From an uncultured Collinsella sp. (GTDB lineage Bacteria > Actinomycetota > Coriobacteriia > Coriobacteriales > Coriobacteriaceae), in assembly GCA_900550195.1 (NCBI GenBank), contig URRB01000026.1:1-12244 (forward strand): a DNA stretch of 12,244 bases, read 5' to 3'. The translations under genes and the position numbers were made by a program. The notes under the pieces were generated by a model. That model made no database searches. It was not told where the DNA came from and saw nothing but the letters and a program-made list of their open reading frames with translations. Below are positions 6,359 through 12,244 of this stretch, piece after piece. The first letter of the stretch is position 1. Each line of letters begins with the position of its first letter.

Positions 6359-8721
6359 GGATTCTCAAGCTCTTTAAAAAGCATATCCTGGCACTGTTCG
6401 CAGCTATCGTGCTTATCGTAATCAGCTGCAACGCCGATCTGGCGCTGCCTACCTATATGAGCGACATCGTCGACGTGGGTGTGCAGCAAGGCGGCATCGC
6501 CTCGCCCGTACCCGACACCATCCGCGCCGAATCGCTCGACGACCTTGAACTCTTTATGAGCACCAAGGACGCCAAAGCTGTGGAGGCCGTGTTTAGCAAG
6601 GCTGACAAAAATGGCATTCGAACGTATAAGGGTACCGAGGAAGAGCGTGCCGATGGAGGCAAGATTGCCGACATTATGAGCCTGCCCGAGACTGTTGTCC
6701 TTTCGCTCAACCAGGGCATCGACGCCAACTCCATGGGCGACATGATGGGCTCGTCCAGCGAGAAAGACGACAACGCTGCCCAGGCCATGCCCACCCCCGA
6801 GCAAATGGCAGCGATGACGCCCGAGCAGCTCGCCGAGATGCAGCAGAAGGCCGCGGCGGCGCAGAACATGCAAAAGCAGATTGATGCCGACGGCGGTAAG
6901 ATCACTATGAAGAGCCTGCGCCTGGGTGTCGAGGGCGGTCTGGTAGACCAAAGCAAGCTCGTCGAGGGCGCCAACCAAATGGCGGACAAAATGGGCTCCA
7001 TGTCGGGCTCCATCGTCACCCAGCGCGCCGTGAGCTATGTACAGGACGAGTACAAGGCGCAGGGCATCGACCCCGCCGACGTGCAGAACGCCTACCTGAG
7101 CCGCATGGCGACCACGATGTTTGGACTGTGCCTCGTGTCGCTCGTCGCCACCATCCTGACCGGTGCCGTGGCTTCGCGCACCGCCTGCTCCATCGCCCGC
7201 GACCTGCGCCGCGAGACCTTCAACAAGGTTATGCACTTCTCGCCGGCCGAGGTGGGCAAGTTTAGCCAGGCCTCGCTCATCACCCGCTGCACCAACGACA
7301 TTCAGCAGATCCAGATGGCCGCAACCCTGTTTATCCGCATGTGTCTGATGGCCCCCGTCATGGGCATCGTCGCCGTCATGCGCGTCCTGGCCAACCATAC
7401 CGGCCTAGAGTGGACCATCGCCGTGGCCATCATCGCGGTCTCGGCCGTCGTCGGCGTGCTTATGGGCCTCACCATGCCCAAGTTCAAAAAGATGCAGAGC
7501 TTTGTGGACCGTGTGAACCTTACCGCCCGCGAGCTGCTCGACGGCCTTATGCCTATCCGTTCGTTCAACCGCGAAGAGCATGAGCTCGAGCGTTTTGACA
7601 AGGCTTCGCTCGACCTGATGACCACACAGCTCTACACCAACCGCGCCATGAGCTTTATGATGCCGCTCATGATGCTCGTCATGAACTGCATCACCGTGCT
7701 TATCGTCTGGTTTGGCGCGCAGGGCGTGTCCGACGGCGTGATGCAGGTCGGCAACATGATGGCGTTTATCTCCTACACCATGCAGATCGTCATGGCGTTT
7801 ATGATCCTCACCATGGTTTCGGTCATCCTGCCCCGTGCCGAGGTCGCAGCCGAGCGCGTGGAAGAGGTCATCACCTGCCCCACGAGCATCAACGACCCTG
7901 TCTCACCCAAATTGCCTGCTGCCAGCGCGCCGCGCGGTGAGCTCACCTTCCGTGACGTGAGCTTCCAGTATCCCGATGCCCGCGCCGACGTCATTAGCGG
8001 CGTAAACTTCACCACGCACGCCGGCCAGATGCTCGGCATTATTGGCTCAACGGGTTCGGGCAAGTCCACGCTTGTACAGTTGATTCCGCGCCTGTACGAC
8101 GTCACGGGCGGCAGCATTTCGCTCGACGGCATCGACGTGCGCGACATGACCCTCTCTGAGCTGCGCCGCCGCATCGGTTATATTCCGCAGCAGGGTCGTC
8201 TGTTCTCGGGTACCGTCGAGAGCAACCTCAAGTTTGCCGGCGACATGGTGAGTGACGAGGATATGCGCCAGGCAGCACGCGTCGCCCAGGCGGAGGACTT
8301 TATCGCCGAGCGCGAGGGCGGCTACGACTCCCCCATCAGCCAGGGCGGCTCCAATGTTTCGGGTGGTCAGCGCCAGCGTCTGGCCATCGCCCGCGCGTTG
8401 GCCAAAAAGCCCGAGGTCGTGGTGTTCGATGACTCGTTTAGTGCCCTCGACTACAAGACCGACGCGCGCCTACGCGAGGAGCTGGCCAAAAACGTTACCG
8501 ACGCCGCGCTCGTGGTCGTGGCCCAGCGCATCGCGACCATCATGCACGCCGACCAGATCATCGTGCTCGACGACGGCCACGTAGTGGGCACCGGCACGCA
8601 CAAGGAGCTGCTGCGCAGCTGCCCGGCGTACCTGGAGATCGCACAGTCGCAGCTTTCCGCCGAGGAGCTGGGGCTTACCCAAGAAGAAATTGCAGCCGTC
8701 ATGGAAGGAGGCGAGCGCTAA
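6355..8721 (+). CDS. ABC exporter half-transporter with degenerate ATP site and large extracellular insertion
   Basis: A membrane-spanning domain plus nucleotide-binding domain in 788 residues. TM1 is near residues 9-30, and TM2 near 253-274. The ~200 residues between should be outside the cell and hold about a dozen methionines in 125-216 (MGDMMG, MPTPEQMAAMTPEQ). The NBD has Walker A GSTGSGKST at 564-572, the Q-loop at Q612-Q613, an intact signature SGGQR at 669-673, and Walker B VVVFDD at 688-693, where the catalytic Glu is Asp (D693). The H-loop His is Gln (Q724 in VAQRI). These are the hallmarks of the degenerate partner in heterodimeric exporters. It starts at GTG 6355 with AAAGGAG 9 nt upstream, overlapping the marR stop. 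It ends TAATG, sharing one base with the next gene. Likely role: export of drugs or other amphipathic molecules; a lipid or peptide substrate is not excluded. Confidence 0.93.
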   Translation: MRILKLFKKHILALFAAIVLIVISCNADLALPTYMSDIVDVGVQQGGIASPVPDTIRAESLDDLELFMSTKDAKAVEAVFSKADKNGIRTYKGTEEERADGGKIADIMSLPETVVLSLNQGIDANSMGDMMGSSSEKDDNAAQAMPTPEQMAAMTPEQLAEMQQKAAAAQNMQKQIDADGGKITMKSLRLGVEGGLVDQSKLVEGANQMADKMGSMSGSIVTQRAVSYVQDEYKAQGIDPADVQNAYLSRMATTMFGLCLVSLVATILTGAVASRTACSIARDLRRETFNKVMHFSPAEVGKFSQASLITRCTNDIQQIQMAATLFIRMCLMAPVMGIVAVMRVLANHTGLEWTIAVAIIAVSAVVGVLMGLTMPKFKKMQSFVDRVNLTARELLDGLMPIRSFNREEHELERFDKASLDLMTTQLYTNRAMSFMMPLMMLVMNCITVLIVWFGAQGVSDGVMQVGNMMAFISYTMQIVMAFMILTMVSVILPRAEVAAERVEEVITCPTSINDPVSPKLPAASAPRGELTFRDVSFQYPDARADVISGVNFTTHAGQMLGIIGSTGSGKSTLVQLIPRLYDVTGGSISLDGIDVRDMTLSELRRRIGYIPQQGRLFSGTVESNLKFAGDMVSDEDMRQAARVAQAEDFIAEREGGYDSPISQGGSNVSGGQRQRLAIARALAKKPEVVVFDDSFSALDYKTDARLREELAKNVTDAALVVVAQRIATIMHADQIIVLDDGHVVGTGTHKELLRSCPAYLEIAQSQLSAEELGLTQEEIAAVMEGGER

Positions 8722-10577
8722 TGGCAGACGAGACCAAGACTCAGATTCCCAAGCCCACCCGCCAGCGTGGTCCCATGGGCCGCATGGGCGGCATGCGTCG
8801 CGGCGAAAAGGCCAAGGACTTTAAGGGCACCATGAGGCAGCTGCTCGGCTATATCGGCCAGCACAAGATTGCCGTGTTTGCCGCCGTCGCCTTTGCCGTG
8901 TGCTCGGTCATCTTTAACATTGTGGGACCCAAGGTGCTCGGCCAGGTTACGACCAAGCTGTTCGAAGGCCTGGTCGCCAAGGTCAACGGCACCGGCGACG
9001 TTGACTTTGACTGGATCGCCAAGACGCTCGGCTTTTTGCTCTGCCTGTATCTGGCGAGCTCTGTCTGCAGCCTGGTCCAGGGCTGGCTCATGACCGGCGT
9101 CACGCAAAAGATCTGCTACCGCATGCGCAAGGAAATCGCCGCCAAGATTGCCGTCGTGCCGATGAGTTACTTCAACGGCCACAGCAAGGGAGACGTGCTC
9201 AGCCGCATCACCAACGACGTCGATACGCTGGGTCAGTCGCTCAACCAGAGCGTGACACAGCTCATCACGTCGGTGACGCAGATTATCGGCGTGCTCGTCA
9301 TGATGCTTTCGATCAGCCTGCCGCTTACCGGCGTCACCGTGCTCACGCTGCCGGCCGCCGCGATTATCCTGACCGTGATGATTCACTTCTCGCAGCCGTA
9401 CTTCCGCGAGCAACAGCAGGTTCTGGGCGCCGTCAACGGCATTATCGAGGAGGACTTTGCCGGCCAGAACGTCATTCAGGTGTTCGACCGCGCCGAGGCC
9501 TCGATTGAAGAGTTCGACCGTCAAAACGACCGTCTCTTTATTAGTGGCTGGCGCTCGCAGTTCCTGTCGGGCCTGATGATGCCGCTTATGAGCTTGGTGG
9601 GCAACATGGGCTACGTGGGCGTCGTCGTGGTGGGCGCGCAGCTCGCGCTGACCGGCAACGCCACGCCCGGCGACATCCAGAGCTTTATCCAGTACGTTCG
9701 AAACTTTACGCAACCCGTGCAGCAGCTGGGCAACGTGAGCAACACGATGCAGTCGATGGCCGCCGCCACCGAGCGCGTGTTTGAGTTCCTGGCCGCGCCC
9801 GAGGAGGAGCAGAAGGCCGACGCGCAGATTCCCGAGAAGCGCCCCGGCCACGTGGTGTTTGACCATGTCAAGTTTGGCTACACGCCCGACAAGATCATCA
9901 TCCACGACTTTAGCTGCGAGGCGCAGCCCGGCCAGACCATCGCCATCGTCGGCCCCACCGGCGCCGGCAAGACCACGCTCATTAAGCTGCTGCAGCGCTT
10001 TTACGACGTGGACGGCGGTTCGCTGCGCGTCGAGGGCGTCGACGTGCGCGACTGGGACCGCGCGGCGCTGCGCGGCGAGTTTGCCATGGTGCTGCAGGAC
10101 ACTTGGCTGTTTAACGGCACCATCCGCGAGAACATCCGCTACGGACGCCCCGACGCGAGCGATGCCGAGGTCGAGGCCGCTGCGCGCGCCGCACGCTGCG
10201 ACCACTTTATCCATACGCTCGCCGGCGGCTACGACTTTATGATCAACGAGGAGGGCACCAACCTGTCGCAGGGTCAGCGCCAGCTCGTGACCATCGCCCG
10301 TGCCATTTTGGCCGACCGTCCGGCGCTGATTTTGGACGAGGCGACTTCCAACGTCGATACCCGTACCGAGGAACTCATTCAGCGCGCCATGGATGCACTG
10401 ATGCAGGGCCGTACCAGCTTTGTCATCGCACACCGCCTGTCCACGATCCGCAACGCCGACGTGATCTTGGTGATTCGCGACGGCGACATCGTCGAGAAGG
10501 GCACGCACGACGAGCTGCTCGCCCAGGGCGGTTTCTACGCCGACCTATACAACTCGCAGTTCGACGAGGCGGCGTAA
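8721..10577 (+). CDS. ABC exporter half-transporter, catalytically canonical partner
   Basis: A 618-residue fused membrane and ATPase protein. The N-terminal ~35 residues are basic with Gly/Met (GPMGRMGGMRRGEKAKDF), then come about six membrane segments. The coupling region includes PMSYFNGHSKGDVLSRITNDVDTL at 147-170. The NBD has Walker A GPTGAGKTT at 411-419, Q459, a changed signature LSQGQ at 515-519 (canonical LSGGQ), Walker B ALILDE with catalytic E540, and H571 in IAHRLSTI. Its altered signature faces the degenerate site of the preceding protein, while its intact Walker B and His pair with that protein's intact SGGQ. One working and one dead ATP site result, as in TM287/288 or BmrCD. 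AAGGAGG at 8705-8711 and the TAATG overlap show tight coupling with the upstream gene. A strong terminator follows. Confidence 0.94.
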   Translation: MADETKTQIPKPTRQRGPMGRMGGMRRGEKAKDFKGTMRQLLGYIGQHKIAVFAAVAFAVCSVIFNIVGPKVLGQVTTKLFEGLVAKVNGTGDVDFDWIAKTLGFLLCLYLASSVCSLVQGWLMTGVTQKICYRMRKEIAAKIAVVPMSYFNGHSKGDVLSRITNDVDTLGQSLNQSVTQLITSVTQIIGVLVMMLSISLPLTGVTVLTLPAAAIILTVMIHFSQPYFREQQQVLGAVNGIIEEDFAGQNVIQVFDRAEASIEEFDRQNDRLFISGWRSQFLSGLMMPLMSLVGNMGYVGVVVVGAQLALTGNATPGDIQSFIQYVRNFTQPVQQLGNVSNTMQSMAAATERVFEFLAAPEEEQKADAQIPEKRPGHVVFDHVKFGYTPDKIIIHDFSCEAQPGQTIAIVGPTGAGKTTLIKLLQRFYDVDGGSLRVEGVDVRDWDRAALRGEFAMVLQDTWLFNGTIRENIRYGRPDASDAEVEAAARAARCDHFIHTLAGGYDFMINEEGTNLSQGQRQLVTIARAILADRPALILDEATSNVDTRTEELIQRAMDALMQGRTSFVIAHRLSTIRNADVILVIRDGDIVEKGTHDELLAQGGFYADLYNSQFDEAA

Positions 10578-10608
10578 ATTCGGCCGCAAGGAGCGAATAA
10601 CGCCCGAG

Positions 10609-10644
10609 AACGGGGGCGCAGGACAACCTGCGCCCCCGTTTTTT
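10609..10644 (+). terminator. Rho-independent terminator of the marR-ABC operon
   Basis: A 14-bp perfect stem, 10609-10622 with 10627-10640 (AACGGGGGCGCAGG and its complement), with an ACAA loop and a run of six T at 10639-10644. It begins 31 nt after the second ABC stop codon. Confidence 0.95.
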
Positions 10645-10699
10645 CGTCCACGGCACTCGAATTAGCTCTCTTGGGGCCCGATTGACAGCCCCTTCCGGA

Positions 10700-10936
10700 C
10701 CCTGTGGCCAAAAAAGGTCAAATATGAGTACTGTTACATTTTTAGTAGCAGCCAAAACCGCCTCAAATGACCTCTTTGCGGCTTCTATACGCCTTCAAAT
10801 TAATCAAAACGCCCGTTAGCATGCTTCTGTGTGCCAACGTTAATGAACATATTTGCTGTTGTGCCTATTATCTTGTAAGCTCGATATGAGACTACGCCAG
10901 CAACAGTACTCATATTTGCCATTTTTTGCCCACGGG
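10700..10936. repeat. Pair of ~36-bp inverted arms, possible miniature element
   Basis: CAAATATGAGTACTGTT at 10719-10735 recurs exactly as its reverse complement at 10902-10918. The match extends outward imperfectly through a run of six A (10710-10715) mirrored by six T (10922-10927) and a GTGG/CCAC block, giving arms 10700-10735 and 10902-10936 around about 166 bp. A shorter related motif, GATATGAGACTAC, lies at 10883-10895. Each arm contains the palindrome AGTACT. Terminal inverted arms and a non-coding interior resemble a miniature transposable element, but no target duplication was recognised. The arms could instead be two copies of a dispersed intergenic motif. Confidence 0.7.
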
Positions 10937-11023
10937 GTATGCCGCAGAAGATCCAACTTGCTCCAGCGTGCCGTACGCCGACCCCCCTTCCGGCGAGTGC
11001 CGACATTTTCCCAGATAAAACCG

Positions 11024-11056
11024 ACCAAAATAAACCTGTCCCTTTTTGGTAGGTTT
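11024..11056 (+). other. Two mutually exclusive short hairpins upstream of the DAHP synthase promoter
   Basis: ACCAAAA at 11024-11030 can pair with TTTTGGT at 11044-11050. AAACCT at 11032-11037 can pair with AGGTTT at 11051-11056. The pairings interleave with no linker between 11050 and 11051, so both at once is unlikely. They precede the predicted promoter, so they matter in RNA only if transcription starts farther upstream. Confidence 0.35.
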
Positions 11057-11071
11057 CGGGGTGACAAGGGC

Positions 11072-11100
11072 TTGCACTTTAGCGTGCGACAGCGGATAAT
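11072..11100 (+). promoter_or_regulatory. Probable sigma-70-type promoter of the DAHP synthase gene
   Basis: TTGCAC at 11072-11077, a 17-bp spacer, then GATAAT at 11095-11100. The spacing is ideal, and each hexamer matches the consensus at four to five positions. The predicted start near 11107 gives a leader of about 48 nt, too short for a classical attenuator peptide. Confidence 0.55.
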
Positions 11101-11154
11101 GCCGAGCATTCGACAAAACGCTTATTGCTCTTTCTATAGATTGAGGAGGCCCCT

Positions 11155-12186
11155 ATGGCCATGGAATTCAAACGCAGGCTGCCGATACCCATGGAGATCC
11201 GCGAGGAAATGCCGCTTTCTGCCGAGCTTACCGCCAAAAAGCAGGCATTTGACGCCGAGGTCGCCAAAGTCTTTACCGGCGAGGACGCACGTAAGGTGCT
11301 CATCATCGGCCCGTGCTCTGCCGACCGCGAGGATTCGGTGCTCGAGTATATGAACCGACTGGCCAAGACCGCCGAAGAGGTCAAGGACAAGCTCATCATC
11401 ATTCCGCGCGTCTACACCAACAAGCCGCGCACCAAGGGCACTGGCTACAAGGGCCTGCTGCACAACCCCGACCCCGAGGCGCCCGATGACCTGCTCGAAG
11501 GCGTTAAGGCCATCCGCCACATGCACCTGCGCGTCATCGAGGAGACCGGTTTCTTTACCGCCGACGAGATGCTCTACCCGTCCAACTACCAATACCTCGT
11601 TGACCTGCTGAGCTATGTGGCCGTGGGCGCACGCTCGGTCGAGAACCAGGAGCATCGCCTGGTGTCGAGCGGCATTTCGGTACCCGTCGGCATGAAGAAT
11701 CCCACTGCCGGCTCTACCACCGTTATGCTCAACTCCATTTACGCCGCGCAGGCGCACCAGAGCTTCATCTTCCGCAACTGGGAGGTCGAGTGCGACGGCA
11801 ATCCGCTCGCGCACGCCGTTATGCGTGGTTACATCGGCCTCGATGGCCGCACCTACCCCAACTACCACTACGAGCACCTCGAGCGCCTGGCCGAGCGCTA
11901 CACCGAGCACGCCGGCTATGCCAATCCGGCAGCGGTCATCGACTGCAACCACGACAACTCGGGCAAGCGTCCGCTGGAGCAGTATCGCATTTGCAAGGAG
12001 GTGCTCGACAGCTGCCGCCGCAACGAGTCCATCTCCAAGCTGGTCAAGGGCTTTATGATCGAGTCCTACCTGGAGGACGGCAACCAGCCGGTCGACGGCG
12101 GTGTCTTTGGCAAGTCGATCACCGACCCGTGCCTGGGCTGGGAAAAGACCGACTACCTCATCCACGAGATCGCGGAGCGGGTTTAG
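11155..12186 (+). CDS. aroF: 3-deoxy-7-phosphoheptulonate (DAHP) synthase, class I
   Basis: Condenses phosphoenolpyruvate with erythrose 4-phosphate, the first step of the shikimate pathway, in the cytoplasm. The 343 residues match the AroF/G/H family. IGPCSADRED at 51-60 holds metal ligand C54. PRVYTNKPRTKGTGYKG at 84-100 is the substrate loop. VGARSVENQEHR at 157-168 and GMKNPTAG at 179-186 are family blocks. DCNHDNSGK at 263-271 gives H266, MIESYLEDGNQ at 301-311 gives E303, and SITDPCLGWE at 321-330 gives D324, so all four metal ligands are present. The ATG at 11155 has GAGGAGG at 11143-11149 with 5-nt spacing; a second ATG two codons later would sit 11 nt away. The gene ends with TAG at 12184-12186. 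The isozyme class and feedback amino acid cannot be told from sequence, so the symbol is used in the general sense. No other aromatic-pathway gene is in view. Confidence 0.95.
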   Translation: MAMEFKRRLPIPMEIREEMPLSAELTAKKQAFDAEVAKVFTGEDARKVLIIGPCSADREDSVLEYMNRLAKTAEEVKDKLIIIPRVYTNKPRTKGTGYKGLLHNPDPEAPDDLLEGVKAIRHMHLRVIEETGFFTADEMLYPSNYQYLVDLLSYVAVGARSVENQEHRLVSSGISVPVGMKNPTAGSTTVMLNSIYAAQAHQSFIFRNWEVECDGNPLAHAVMRGYIGLDGRTYPNYHYEHLERLAERYTEHAGYANPAAVIDCNHDNSGKRPLEQYRICKEVLDSCRRNESISKLVKGFMIESYLEDGNQPVDGGVFGKSITDPCLGWEKTDYLIHEIAERV

Positions 12187-12244
12187 TTACGCGGGCCGCA
12201 TTTGGACAATCTGACGTTCAACTTCAAGGGCGCGACCAGAAGGT

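Larger units (their letters stand above)
10645..11154. other. Non-coding gap between the ABC operon and the DAHP synthase gene
   Basis: Some 510 bases with no gene I can support. It contains a widely spaced inverted repeat (10700-10936), two alternative short hairpins (11024-11056) and a probable promoter (11072-11100). Open frames of 60-90 codons on both strands through 10840-11110 have biased, arginine-rich composition and no recognised domain. Their overlap in several frames argues against real coding. Confidence 0.6.

Noticed and set aside
8718..10508. Open frame of about 600 codons on the - strand, opposite the second ABC gene
   Set aside because: Composition shadow, His/Val/Ala-rich without motifs. 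The + strand encodes all ABC motifs in order.
10682..10687. Perfect TTGACA as a promoter -35
   Set aside because: No -10-like hexamer at 15-19 bp downstream.
10840..11116. Several overlapping 60-90-codon frames on the - strand before the DAHP synthase gene
   Set aside because: Three frames overlap with Arg/Gly/Lys-rich, domain-free products and no good ribosome site. They could be part of a dispersed repeat but are not supported as genes.
11134..12165. Open frame on the - strand opposite the DAHP synthase gene
   Set aside because: Shadow frame; the + strand holds every catalytic block of DAHP synthase.

Overview
The window is high-GC DNA carrying six complete functional units and one partial mobile-element gene. 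Gene content (pyruvate formate-lyase fermentation, a 2-keto-3-deoxygluconate-type permease, paired multidrug-type ABC exporters, a class I DAHP synthase), CGC/CTG/GCC-rich codon use and strong AAGGAG ribosome sites suit an anaerobic, gut-type actinobacterium. Coriobacteriia, and within it a Collinsella-like organism, is my best guess. This is inference from style and content, not from a marker gene.

Layout. (1) 3-692, + strand: the C-terminal part of an IS110-family transposase, entering from the left edge and carrying an added Cro/C1-like helix-turn-helix at its C-terminus. Its AGG-rich arginine codons differ from every other gene here. (2) 693-923: a convergent intergenic stretch with a 14-bp hairpin and a ~104-nt nested palindrome. 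(3) 924-3312, - strand: a split pyruvate formate-lyase. A 683-residue catalytic protein holds the Cys-Cys active site but lacks the glycyl-radical end. It is followed in the same direction by an 83-residue protein holding the RVSGYAV radical loop. Two hairpins lie between them. (4) 3313-3778: a long leader and intergenic region with a strong terminator hairpin for the next unit. (5) 3779-5656, - strand: a short-chain dehydrogenase followed by a KdgT-family permease, probably one operon with a TATAAT promoter near 5720. (6) 5909-10577, + strand, divergent: a MarR-type regulator and two ABC half-transporters with overlapping stop/start codons, ended by a textbook terminator. The degenerate ATP-site residues of the two ABC proteins are complementary, as in heterodimeric exporters. 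The first has a ~200-residue Met-rich domain between TM1 and TM2. (7) 10645-11154: a non-coding gap holding a pair of ~36-bp inverted arms about 166 bp apart, then a probable promoter. (8) 11155-12186, + strand: a class I DAHP synthase, the first step of aromatic amino-acid synthesis.

How the genes fit together: the PFL pair would cleave pyruvate to acetyl-CoA and formate once an activating enzyme, not present here, makes the glycyl radical on the small protein. The SDR and permease look like a small sugar-acid utilisation unit. The MarR/ABC operon looks like a self-regulated export system. The strongest point of interest is the two-gene PFL. Next come the IS110-HTH fusion, the foldback structures at 693-923 and 10700-10936, and the inverted repeat covering the marR start codon.
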